DNA of 64,000 nt from Croceimicrobium sp965658275 (GTDB lineage: Bacteria; Bacteroidota; Bacteroidia; Flavobacteriales; Schleiferiaceae): NCBI GenBank assembly GCA_965658275.1, contig CBFHRN010000004.1, positions 1 to 64,000 on the forward strand, read 5' to 3'. Both the position numbers and the translations under genes were made by a program. Shown here one piece after another: positions 1 to 6,564 of the stretch (the stretch's first letter is position 1; every line of letters starts with the position of its first letter). The notes beneath the pieces were generated by a model, which had not been told where the DNA came from, did not search any database, and worked only from the letters and a program-made list of their open reading frames with translations.

Positions 1-48
1 TTGGGTGACAAGGCCTATTATTTCGAAACCGAGACAACCTTGCGCTAA
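1..48 (+). CDS. C-terminal end of a probable FixH-family protein (partial)
   Basis: An open frame enters from the left edge and stops with TAA at 46-48, giving only 15 residues (LGDKAYYFETETTLR). Its stop overlaps the ATG of the next gene (TAATG), so the two are translationally coupled. A short tail with a G-x-x-Y-Y-x-E pattern ahead of a SafE-like membrane protein is what is expected for FixH, the small membrane protein of cbb3 cytochrome oxidase assembly loci in Bacteroidota. The identity is inferred almost entirely from position; the visible sequence is too short to prove it. Confidence 0.45.
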   Translation: MGDKAYYFETETTLR

Positions 49-734
49 TGTTTTGGCTTGCCTTTACATTTGGCTTGATATCATCGCTGCATTGTTTAGG
101 TATGTGTGGGGCCCTTCAAGCCGTGGTCATGGGGTCTTGGTTAAAGAGCAAGAAAAGAGGCAACTGGCTCATCTACCATAGCGGCCGTATTAGCACCTAT
201 ATTATTCTCGCTCTTATTGCAACCATGCTCGGGGCTAGCTTAGGTATACCAGATCTACAAGGGAGCTTCACCATTATTGCTGGCCTATTACTCATCCTCG
301 GGTATTTTGGCTTCAAAGCCCTCAGTTGGGACCGAAAATTTTTAGGCTTGTTTCAACCTATTCTCCGTAAGGTGCAAATGAAAGCCCATGGTAAAAGTGC
401 GGGATTCTGGTATTTCACTAGTGGGGCTATGAATGGTTTATTGCCTTGCGGAATGGTCTACGCCGCCTTAGTACCGGCACTATCCTTAGCAAACCCCGGA
501 GAGGGGGCTCTTTATATGCTCCTTTTTGGCTTAGGTACGCTTCCCCTTTTAATAGGTTTTAACCTTTTTAGTAATGATCTTATGATCCGCTTCGCACCTC
601 AGCTCCAAAAGCTAATCCCAATAAGCATCATCCTAATTGGAGGTCTTTTAATCTTACGCGGAATGGAACTCGATATTCCCTATTTGTCACCTCCATCCCC
701 CAAACCTGGGGCATCTGTAGAAGCCTGTTCTTAA
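48..734 (+). CDS. SafE/TauE-like (DsbD_2 family) membrane protein, cbb3 oxidase assembly locus
   Basis: The 228-residue product is a polytopic inner-membrane protein with about six hydrophobic segments. It carries two conserved cysteine-bearing motifs in membrane segments: SLHCLGMCGA near residue 14 and NGLLPCGMVYAAL near residue 130. These are hallmarks of the DsbD_2 / sulfite-exporter-like family, whose members next to ccoNOP-ccoG-fixH genes are linked to metal supply for cbb3 oxidase. Its ATG overlaps the preceding stop. The C-terminus is a short proline-rich soluble tail. Substrate is unknown; copper handling is inference from family context, and 'sulfite exporter' is only a family label. 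Confidence 0.8.
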   Translation: MFWLAFTFGLISSLHCLGMCGALQAVVMGSWLKSKKRGNWLIYHSGRISTYIILALIATMLGASLGIPDLQGSFTIIAGLLLILGYFGFKALSWDRKFLGLFQPILRKVQMKAHGKSAGFWYFTSGAMNGLLPCGMVYAALVPALSLANPGEGALYMLLFGLGTLPLLIGFNLFSNDLMIRFAPQLQKLIPISIILIGGLLILRGMELDIPYLSPPSPKPGASVEACS

Positions 735-774
735 ACCAAATTTCAAGCTTGGTGTTAGATCCTAAAACACCAAG

Positions 775-996
775 ATGAAATTCAGCATTGTATTTTCCTT
801 TATATTCATTGGAGCCTATGCGCTAAGTGCAATTTTGGGAATAGATCCCTTAGTGATGCTCTTTTTTTCACTGAGTCCTTTGATGGTCCTATACGTCGTT
901 TACAAAGTCTTGAAAGATCCACATGAAGTAGAAGAAACCTTTGAGGAGCATTTCTATCAAGACCACAGTCACCCGCGAGTGGGCGCCGATCACTAA
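775..996 (+). CDS. small two-helix membrane protein, conserved hypothetical
   Basis: A 73-residue product with two hydrophobic segments (about residues 5-22 and 25-43) followed by an acidic, histidine-containing soluble tail (EETFEEHFYQDHSHPRVGADH at the end, split here only by reading). It lies 40 bases after the SafE-like gene on the same strand and ends two bases before the hemN stop on the other strand. Short proteins of this kind occur in cbb3/haem neighbourhoods of Flavobacteriales, but I do not recognise a named family. The His/Asp-rich tail could bind metal, which is only a guess. Confidence 0.6.
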   Translation: MKFSIVFSFIFIGAYALSAILGIDPLVMLFFSLSPLMVLYVVYKVLKDPHEVEETFEEHFYQDHSHPRVGADH

Positions 997-997
997 A

Positions 998-2347
998 TTA
1001 GACCGCCTTACTAAAAGTCGGTTTCGATAATTGATGCGCACTTAATCGACGGTCTAGCACCGAACAAACATTGCGAATAAAGGCTTGCCCTTTTCGTGTA
1101 ACCTTCACCTGATAAGGGAAAATTCGTACTAATCCATCCGCTTGAAGCAATTCAAAACGCGGTTTCAAGAACTTGTCAAAATAGCTACGGTCATTTAACC
1201 AATCCGCTTCAAAGTGGCAGATTAGATCGAGCAATTTTGATCGTACCTGCAGGTCTTCTTCACTATGGTAATGCGATTTAATAATTGGAGGATATTCCTC
1301 CGAATTTACTCGACTTAAATAGTCTTTTAATTTCTTTTCATTCTGAGCAAAACCAGACCAGGCGTCGCTAATGGAGCTCGCCCCAAGCGCAAGGGCCAAA
1401 TGTGTATGATGAGGGGTATAGCCCATAAAATTTCGATGCAATTGATGCTTGCGCGCCGAAATGGCTAAATCATCCTTGGGAAGCGCAAAATGGTCCATTC
1501 CAATTTCCTGATAACCCATATTTAGAAAACCATTCGCCCCTTGCTGGTATAATTCCCATTTGTCCTTTCCTTTAAGTAGATCATTTTCATCATAGGCACG
1601 CTGACTTGGAGCTACTCCCGGAACATGGGCATAGGAATAAAAAGCAATTCGGTCGGGCCTGAGCTTGGAAACCCATTCAAGGTTTTGCTGTATTTGCGCT
1701 GCGCCTTGCTTAGGTAGACCGTAAATCAAATCAAAGTTTATCGAGGTATACCCTATTTCCCGGGCCTTATTCAAAATATGTTCAATTTGATCAGCCGTTT
1801 GGAAGCGATTAATCAATCGTAAAACCTCTTCATCAAAATCTTGAATCCCCAAACTCAATCGATTAAAACCCAAGTCGTACAAGCATTCTAAATGCTTATC
1901 GCTGGTACTAAATGGATGAGCTTCAAAACTAAATGAATGATATTCTTGTACTTCGGCCTCCTCTATAATTCCTTTAATCAGTCGACTTAAATTCTCCGGA
2001 CTAAAAAAAGTGGGCGTGCCTCCTCCTAAGTGTATCTCTCTAATTTTCGCCTTTTTCGGGAAGCGGCCTGTGTACATTTTCCATTCCTTTAAAACCGCGT
2101 TGACATAGGGCTCTTCTACAAGATGGTTCTTTGTGATGTGTTTATTGCAGCCGCAATAGGTGCAAAGGCTTTCGCAATAAGGTAAATGTATATAAAGACT
2201 GATTTCGTCATCTTGCTCAAAGGTTTCCAAGACCTTATCCATCCATCGCTTTCCAGACAGATCACTATTCTCCCAAAGTGGAACCGTTGGATAGGACGTA
2301 TATCGAGGAACCGCCACATTGTACTTTTCAACCAGTCTATAATCCAT
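998..2347 (-). CDS. hemN: oxygen-independent coproporphyrinogen III oxidase
   Basis: This radical-SAM enzyme decarboxylates coproporphyrinogen III to protoporphyrinogen IX in anaerobic haem synthesis. With the ATG at 2347 the protein has 449 residues, the usual length. The cluster motif C58-x3-C62-x2-C65-x-C67 (in PYCESLCTYCGC) includes the fourth cysteine typical of true HemN and absent from HemW. An upstream in-frame TTG at 2368 would add seven residues, but it lies inside a promoter element (2366-2373), so I prefer the ATG. The N-terminal VPRYTSYPTVPLW segment is characteristic. It is divergent from hemJ, which oxidises the product of this step. Confidence 0.95.
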   Translation of the reverse strand: MDYRLVEKYNVAVPRYTSYPTVPLWENSDLSGKRWMDKVLETFEQDDEISLYIHLPYCESLCTYCGCNKHITKNHLVEEPYVNAVLKEWKMYTGRFPKKAKIREIHLGGGTPTFFSPENLSRLIKGIIEEAEVQEYHSFSFEAHPFSTSDKHLECLYDLGFNRLSLGIQDFDEEVLRLINRFQTADQIEHILNKAREIGYTSINFDLIYGLPKQGAAQIQQNLEWVSKLRPDRIAFYSYAHVPGVAPSQRAYDENDLLKGKDKWELYQQGANGFLNMGYQEIGMDHFALPKDDLAISARKHQLHRNFMGYTPHHTHLALALGASSISDAWSGFAQNEKKLKDYLSRVNSEEYPPIIKSHYHSEEDLQVRSKLLDLICHFEADWLNDRSYFDKFLKPRFELLQADGLVRIFPYQVKVTRKGQAFIRNVCSVLDRRLSAHQLSKPTFSKAV

Positions 2348-2365
2348 AGTTTTATTAATTGTCTT

Positions 2366-2373
2366 CAAAACTA
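2366..2373 (-). promoter_or_regulatory. Bacteroidota -7 promoter element for hemN
   Basis: The minus strand reads TAGTTTTG, an exact match to TAnnTTTG. It ends 18 bases before the hemN ATG, giving a leader of roughly 10-12 bases. I could not place a convincing TTTG -33 box at the usual spacing. Confidence 0.5.
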
Positions 2374-2419
2374 AAGGCTCAAAAAAGCTTGGAAAATGAC
2401 AATTGTCAGACCCTTGGCC

Positions 2420-2427
2420 TATTTTTG
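2420..2427 (+). promoter_or_regulatory. Bacteroidota -7 promoter element for hemJ
   Basis: TATTTTTG matches TAnnTTTG exactly and ends only four bases before the hemJ ATG at 2432, which implies a leaderless or nearly leaderless transcript. It also argues against the in-frame upstream ATG at 2396. No well-spaced -33 box is obvious. Confidence 0.45.
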
Positions 2428-2431
2428 CTTT

Positions 2432-2974
2432 ATGGATTATCAGTTATTTAAAGCCCTACATATCATCGGCTTTGTCGCCTGGTTTGCAGGGATCTTTTAC
2501 ATCGTGCGGCTTTTTGTTTACCATCGGGAAGCTTGGGACTTAGGTGAAGATGATCGTAAAGGTCAAGTTCTTAGGGAGCAGTACCAATTAATGGAAGAAA
2601 GGCTTTATAAAATCATCCAAACGCCCGCCATGTACCTCACTCTTATAGGGGGATTTGGGATGCTTTACCTAAAAAGTTTTTGGCTTCAGACTCCTTGGAT
2701 GCACTTAAAACTAAGCTTAATCCTAATTTTAGTGATTTACCATTTCTCCTGCGGGAAACAAATTAAAGCCCTTAGTAGCACTGCGACCGGAATTAGCAGT
2801 TTCGGCTACCGCCTTTACAATGAAGTGCCCACTCTAATATTAATAGCTGTAGTGATGCTGGCAGTATGGAAAAACCTGAATGGTCTATGGTTGGGACTAG
2901 GCCTTTTACTAGGATTAGGTGTTCTGTTCTTTATTGCCGCCAAGCTTTATAAAAGAAAAAGAGAAAAGGACTAA
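2432..2974 (+). CDS. hemJ: protoporphyrinogen oxidase HemJ (membrane)
   Basis: The 180-residue integral membrane protein matches the HemJ (UPF0093) family, which oxidises protoporphyrinogen IX to protoporphyrin IX. The diagnostic N-terminus is KALHIIGFVAWFAGIFYIVR, with the conserved histidine at residue 10, followed by RLFVYH. Further hydrophobic segments lie at about 60-75, 85-105 and 125-170, and the end is basic (KLYKRKREKD). A start at 2396 would add twelve residues but would precede the promoter element at 2420-2427, so 2432 is preferred. It stands divergently from hemN, so two successive haem-pathway steps share one control region. Confidence 0.9.
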   Translation: MDYQLFKALHIIGFVAWFAGIFYIVRLFVYHREAWDLGEDDRKGQVLREQYQLMEERLYKIIQTPAMYLTLIGGFGMLYLKSFWLQTPWMHLKLSLILILVIYHFSCGKQIKALSSTATGISSFGYRLYNEVPTLILIAVVMLAVWKNLNGLWLGLGLLLGLGVLFFIAAKLYKRKREKD

Positions 2975-3010
2975 AATTTTGATATTGAAAATCAAATACT
3001 TAATTCTTTC

Positions 3011-3054
3011 ATTTGCATTTTTTGCAAATTCCAAACTATGAAATTTGCATTTTT
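3011..3054. repeat. TTTGCATTTTT direct repeats with an overlapping palindrome, upstream of the small-RNA array
   Basis: The 11-mer TTTGCATTTTT occurs at 3012-3022 and 3044-3054. The first copy is part of a perfect inverted repeat, ATTTGCA (3011-3017) and TGCAAAT (3023-3029). The second copy contains the TTTG -33 box of the first small-RNA promoter. This arrangement suits an operator, though AT-rich sequence could produce it by chance. Confidence 0.35.
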
Positions 3055-3076
3055 CAATAATTAGCTGCTATATTTG
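3044..3076 (+). promoter_or_regulatory. promoter of small-RNA copy 1
   Basis: A TTTG box at 3044-3047 and TATATTTG at 3069-3076 are separated by 21 bases, matching the Bacteroidota housekeeping promoter exactly. Predicted start is about 3082, exactly where the repeated RNA begins. Confidence 0.75.
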
Positions 3077-3081
3077 ATCCA

Positions 3082-3143
3082 GCGAAGCAGATTAATCAGG
3101 TTAAGGTTTTACCTCGGCATCTTTCTAGATGCCGGGGTTTTTT
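3082..3143 (+). ncRNA. candidate small RNA, tandem copy 1
   Basis: A roughly 62-nucleotide transcript is predicted. It begins with a 25-base segment (GCGAAGCAGATTAATC... to 3106) that is identical in three tandem copies, followed by TTTTA and an intrinsic terminator. The terminator arms are 3112-3122 and 3127-3137 (11 pairs including one G-U), the loop is TTCT, and the T-run is 3138-3143. No open reading frame is present. The unit lies between hemJ and the convergent cyclase gene. Function is unknown; the invariant unpaired 5' segment could be a base-pairing seed. Confidence 0.75.
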
Positions 3144-3239
3144 CATTTTATAGACTCCCCTTTTCTCTACTAATTATCGACAACACACTTATAATCTAGC
3201 ATTTAAGTCCCACTGTGGTACTTTAAACGTTTATTGAAG

Positions 3240-3269
3240 CTTGCTAAAGCAGGAAAATTCATACATTTC
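3240..3269 (+). promoter_or_regulatory. promoter of small-RNA copy 2
   Basis: TACATTTC at 3262-3269 matches seven of eight positions of TAnnTTTG, and CTTG at 3240-3243 lies 18 bases upstream. The repeated RNA begins eight bases downstream, at 3277. This is weaker than the copy 1 promoter. Confidence 0.5.
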
Positions 3270-3276
3270 AGCTTCT

Positions 3277-3333
3277 GCGAAGCAGATTAATCAGGTTAAG
3301 GTTTACCCCGTTAGTTTTACTAGCGGGGTTTTC
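3277..3333 (+). ncRNA. candidate small RNA, tandem copy 2
   Basis: This unit has the same invariant 25-base 5' segment (3277-3301) as the flanking copies. Its terminator is different in sequence: arms CCCCGTTAG (3306-3314) and CTAGCGGGG (3320-3328), nine pairs with one G-U, a five-base loop and a T-rich tail from 3329. One T is missing from the linker relative to the other copies. The copy starts 195 bases after copy 1, and the DNA between the units is not conserved beyond the promoter. Confidence 0.75.
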
Positions 3334-3392
3334 TTTTGCCTTTAACAGAAAAGAATTGAAAAATAAGAATCTGTCAATTTCAATTATGAAAT

Positions 3393-3423
3393 ATTGCCAA
3401 TCTTAAAAAAAGTTTTACTTTAG
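3393..3423 (+). promoter_or_regulatory. promoter of small-RNA copy 3
   Basis: TACTTTAG at 3416-3423 matches seven of eight positions of TAnnTTTG. ATTG at 3393-3396 lies 19 bases upstream. The RNA start at 3429 is six bases downstream, the same offset as in copy 1. Confidence 0.6.
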
Positions 3424-3428
3424 CCTTA

Positions 3429-3488
3429 GCGAAGCAGATTAATCAGGTTAAGGTTTTACCCCAACATCTTTCTAGGTGTTGGGGTTTT
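3429..3488 (+). ncRNA. candidate small RNA, tandem copy 3
   Basis: The invariant 5' segment occupies 3429-3453. The terminator has arms CCCCAACATCT (3459-3469) and AGGTGTTGGGG (3474-3484), a TTCT loop as in copy 1, and four Ts. The stem sequence differs from copies 1 and 2, yet pairing is fully kept. The unit ends seven bases before the stop codon of the convergent cyclase gene, so readthrough from that operon would run antisense across the whole array. Confidence 0.75.
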
Positions 3489-3494
3489 CCATTT

Positions 3495-4235
3495 TTAAAG
3501 CCTTTCGGTTTTGTAAAATAATGGTCTTGAGGGTACGGCGTCGTTATGGATTGGAGCGGTCTGAAGATTTAAATAATAAAATCCTTCTTTCATTTCGGGT
3601 GGATAAGCCGCCAACTCGGTTATCGTTGATTCTTCACGGGTTTGTTCCGGATATTGCCAAAATGCTCTGTGCGCAGCCAAGGCGCCACCATCCTCTTCGC
3701 GATCAACCGAAGGCAAGTTGCATATTAAATGCTTGACGCCCTGCTGAGCTAAAAAATCACATAGCTCTGGTTCAAAGTAGGGTGGGTTTTTTCCACTAAA
3801 GTCTTGAGGAAAAGAAACTCCCTTAGCCTCAATGGCGAATACGTCTACCAAGGTCCAGTCTACTTCAGGTAAGTCAGACTTTTGCAAGACCAAATCCTCG
3901 TCAAGGGCCTTTAAATCCTGACGGTGAAAATAGGCTAGAAAGTGATTCTCTTTTAGCTGTTCATTTAGCTTTTGATGCCCCTTATCAATATGACCATAAC
4001 ACTCGGTATGGGTACCATTGCCATGTGGGTTTAATTGAATATCAAAGAAGTTGACACTCGCTCCTTTCTCTACTGCACCTACCCAATCACCCATTAATAC
4101 TGGCTTAACCTTAACTGGTCCTGCCCACCAGGCGCTAGGCTCGCGTTCCGGATCTCCGAATGTGCTGGAACAATCAAAACATTCGTTCAAACTAACTCGC
4201 CAGCTAAATCCTCCTTTTTCAAATTCAATATTCAT
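3495..4235 (-). CDS. cyclase / kynurenine formamidase-like metal-dependent hydrolase
   Basis: The 246-residue product belongs to the cyclase family (PF04199), which includes bacterial kynurenine formamidase KynB. The signature HGNGTHTECYGH at residues 71-82 corresponds to the family's HxGTHxDxxxH metal site, with Glu replacing the usual Asp at position 78. The ATG at 4235 overlaps the hemW stop by 11 bases, so it is the last gene of a kinase-hemW-cyclase operon. Several other amidase or lactone-hydrolase activities occur in this family, so the substrate is uncertain. Confidence 0.8.
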   Translation of the reverse strand: MNIEFEKGGFSWRVSLNECFDCSSTFGDPEREPSAWWAGPVKVKPVLMGDWVGAVEKGASVNFFDIQLNPHGNGTHTECYGHIDKGHQKLNEQLKENHFLAYFHRQDLKALDEDLVLQKSDLPEVDWTLVDVFAIEAKGVSFPQDFSGKNPPYFEPELCDFLAQQGVKHLICNLPSVDREEDGGALAAHRAFWQYPEQTREESTITELAAYPPEMKEGFYYLNLQTAPIHNDAVPSRPLFYKTERL

Positions 4236-5358
4236 CTTTTAACCTAAAAATTTCTGATGCGATCCCATCGCTAAAAAACCGCCATTCTGATGGAATAGAA
4301 TAAACCTCTTCCTCTAATTTGAGCTTACCCAACTTTAATAGAGGGGCTGTTTCCAATTCCCAATGATTAATAAAGGCTTCAGAAAAACCGAGAAGCTCAT
4401 CTTTATGGATACCCTCTACCAGCCTAAGCTTAGTCATCACAAACTCATTAAAGCGGTCTATCTCACTGAGCTCCTCCTGTTCAGAAGGTAGTTCACCCTT
4501 GCTAATTGCCTTTAAATAAAGGGAATTATTGGAAATATTCCAGCTCCTTTCTTTGCCATTAAAGGAATGAGCAGCCGGACCTAAGCCCAAGTAGGCCTTA
4601 CCTTCCCAGTAACTACCATTGTGAACAGCTCGATACCCTGGCTTTGCAAAGTTGGATAACTCATAATGTTCGTAAGCCTCGGCCCTAGCAAATTCTTGAA
4701 GCATCTTAAAATGCTGAGCGGCCTTGCCCTCCTCAACTTTGATTAGACCCTTTCTTTCCAGGTGTGCCAATTTAGTTTTCTCCTCCACGGTTAAGGCATA
4801 AGCCGAAAAGTGGGGCACTTGATATTCCTTTAACTTATTCAATTGCCAAAGCCATTCTTCATTGCTTTGGTTGGGTAAACCGTAAATCAGGTCAATCGTG
4901 TAATTTGTGAAACCGTATTTATCCAAAAGTGCAAGGCATTTCTTTGCTTCATCTGCCGAGTGTGCCCGGTTCATAAACTTTAAGTCCTTTTCCTTAAAGC
5001 TTTGAATTCCAATAGACAGTCGGTTCACTCGACTTTCTGCTAGACCCTTAAGATATTCTTCGTTCAAGTCATCTGGATTGGCCTCTAAGCATATTTCAGC
5101 ATCCTCCTTTAAACCAAAGATTCGGTCGATTGCCTCAATAATACTGACAATGTCTCCGAGAGGCAAAACACTGGGCGTACCTCCGCCAAAATAGAGCGAC
5201 CGCAAAGGAGTGTCATCCAGATAATCTTTACGCATCTCCGCCTCTCTAACAATAGCCTTGCTCATTAAAGCCCGGTCACCTTGCAAGGTGCTGAAATGAA
5301 AGTCGCAATAAATACAGGCTTGCTTACAAAATGGGATATGGACATAAACCCCAGCCAC
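4225..5358 (-). CDS. hemW: radical SAM haem chaperone HemW
   Basis: The 377-residue protein has the radical-SAM cluster motif C11-x3-C15-x2-C18 followed by Asp-Phe (CKQACIYCDF). The position after CxxxCxxC that holds a fourth cysteine in HemN is not cysteine here. This separates HemW, a haem-binding chaperone that inserts haem into respiratory enzymes, from coproporphyrinogen oxidase. GGGTPS and the C-terminal HemN_C-like region are present. Translation begins with GTG, and the TAGTG junction overlaps the stop of the upstream kinase by one base. Its nearness to cbb3 assembly genes fits a role in maturing haem proteins. Confidence 0.92.
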   Translation of the reverse strand: MAGVYVHIPFCKQACIYCDFHFSTLQGDRALMSKAIVREAEMRKDYLDDTPLRSLYFGGGTPSVLPLGDIVSIIEAIDRIFGLKEDAEICLEANPDDLNEEYLKGLAESRVNRLSIGIQSFKEKDLKFMNRAHSADEAKKCLALLDKYGFTNYTIDLIYGLPNQSNEEWLWQLNKLKEYQVPHFSAYALTVEEKTKLAHLERKGLIKVEEGKAAQHFKMLQEFARAEAYEHYELSNFAKPGYRAVHNGSYWEGKAYLGLGPAAHSFNGKERSWNISNNSLYLKAISKGELPSEQEELSEIDRFNEFVMTKLRLVEGIHKDELLGFSEAFINHWELETAPLLKLGKLKLEEEVYSIPSEWRFFSDGIASEIFRLKDEY

Positions 5359-6515
5359 TAATAGGGGACGTTGGGTAACAAAATTCGAAAAGTAGTGCCT
5401 TCGTTTTGGACCGAATTAGCCACAAATATTTTACCCTGGTGGTATTGTTCCACAATTCGCTTGGCCAAACTTAAACCAAGGCCCCAACCGCGCTTCTTAG
5501 TGGAAAACCCAGGGCGAAAAACCGTTTTTAAATTGGCCGCTGATATCCCTTTACCCGTGTCTTGAACATCAATCTGCAACCATTTAGCATCCTTAACTTG
5601 TAAACTAATGTTGATGGCTCCTGGACCTTCAATGGCATCTATGGCATTGCGAATAAGGTTCTCAATAACCCATTCAAAAAGAGGTTTATTTAAGTTGGAA
5701 TATAAGGGCTCGTGCGGGAGATTACAGTTTACCTCTACTTTCTTTGGGCTCCTGTTCCGGAGATATTCAACCGCCATTTTGGTGGTATAAACCAGGTCTG
5801 TCTTTTTAAGTGCTGGTTGGGATCCGATTTTTGAAAAACGATTTGTAATCGTCTCCAAACGATTTATATCCTTTTCCATCTCCTGAGGTATAGATGGATC
5901 TATCTCCTGCATTTTCAATAATTCCAGCCATCCCATTAAAGAGGACAAGGGGGTTCCAATTTGGTGAGCCGTTTCTTTCGCGAGGCCATTCCAAACCTGA
6001 TTTTGTTCGGCTTTTCGAGCGCCACTAAAGGCCACATAGGCTATAATTATAAAAAGGCTAATTACAACTAAGAGTACAATGGGGTAAAAGCGTAATTGGG
6101 TGAGAAGGGTACTATTCTCATAATAGGCGAACTGTCGGTCATTACCGCCTAAGGTAATTTCAATGAAGCTACCATCACTTTGCATCTGCTCTAATCGCTT
6201 TTGCAAATATTCATCTTCGTTATTCTTGGGTAGGTTGATATTATTTGTGGCTACGATCTCCCCTTCTTCATCCACAATGATAACCGGAATGGTGGTGTTA
6301 TCACCAATAATTTGACCGGCCAAGGTAAGGTCAGTATTATTATCGGCCCGCTGCACAAAGGCCATAGCATTGGCCCATTGGTTTACCTTCTTAACTTCTT
6401 CGTTTCGCAGGTCCAGTAGAAAACTTTCGGTATACAAAAGGGTAATCATCCCGATGAAAACCGCGAATAGTAAAAGAAGAAATTTCCAAAGGTTTTTTCG
6501 GCTGTAAAAATCCAT
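5358..6515 (-). CDS. membrane sensor histidine kinase
   Basis: The 385-residue protein has a transmembrane segment at about 11-30, a periplasmic region of about 110 residues, and a second transmembrane segment at 143-163. The cytoplasmic kinase core follows. The phosphoacceptor is His184 in ETAHQIGTPLSSL. The ATP-binding boxes are NLIRNAIDAI (about 286-295), DTGKGI (about 317) and GWGLGLSLAK (about 342). There is no HAMP domain and no response regulator beside it, so it is an orphan kinase by position. It is first in an operon with hemW and the cyclase. The signal sensed is unknown. Confidence 0.88.
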   Translation of the reverse strand: MDFYSRKNLWKFLLLLFAVFIGMITLLYTESFLLDLRNEEVKKVNQWANAMAFVQRADNNTDLTLAGQIIGDNTTIPVIIVDEEGEIVATNNINLPKNNEDEYLQKRLEQMQSDGSFIEITLGGNDRQFAYYENSTLLTQLRFYPIVLLVVISLFIIIAYVAFSGARKAEQNQVWNGLAKETAHQIGTPLSSLMGWLELLKMQEIDPSIPQEMEKDINRLETITNRFSKIGSQPALKKTDLVYTTKMAVEYLRNRSPKKVEVNCNLPHEPLYSNLNKPLFEWVIENLIRNAIDAIEGPGAINISLQVKDAKWLQIDVQDTGKGISAANLKTVFRPGFSTKKRGWGLGLSLAKRIVEQYHQGKIFVANSVQNEGTTFRILLPNVPY

Positions 6516-6564
6516 AGGCTAGGAACAAAAATAGCCTTTATTTATTGCCCTAGCGCGCTTCTTA

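Noticed and set aside
48..734. A true sulfite or taurine exporter
   Set aside because: The HCxGMCG and LLPCG motifs and the position after a FixH-like end fit the metal-linked DsbD_2 branch better; the exporter name is only a family label.
2396..2431. hemJ starting at the upstream ATG at 2396
   Set aside because: A perfect -7 element at 2420-2427 lies between that ATG and the start of the conserved protein, so the extra codons would not be transcribed from that promoter.
3082..3488. The three identical 25-base segments as a CRISPR array
   Set aside because: Copies are spaced 195 and 152 bases apart with unequal, promoter- and terminator-bearing DNA between them, and there are no cas genes.
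3476..3736. Plus-strand frame of 86 codons over the cyclase 3' end
   Set aside because: It overlaps a clear cyclase-family gene on the other strand and includes the small-RNA terminator; its protein shows no recognisable features.
4225..5358. A second hemN (coproporphyrinogen oxidase)
   Set aside because: The cluster motif lacks the fourth cysteine and the short N-terminus is that of HemW, a haem chaperone rather than an oxidase.
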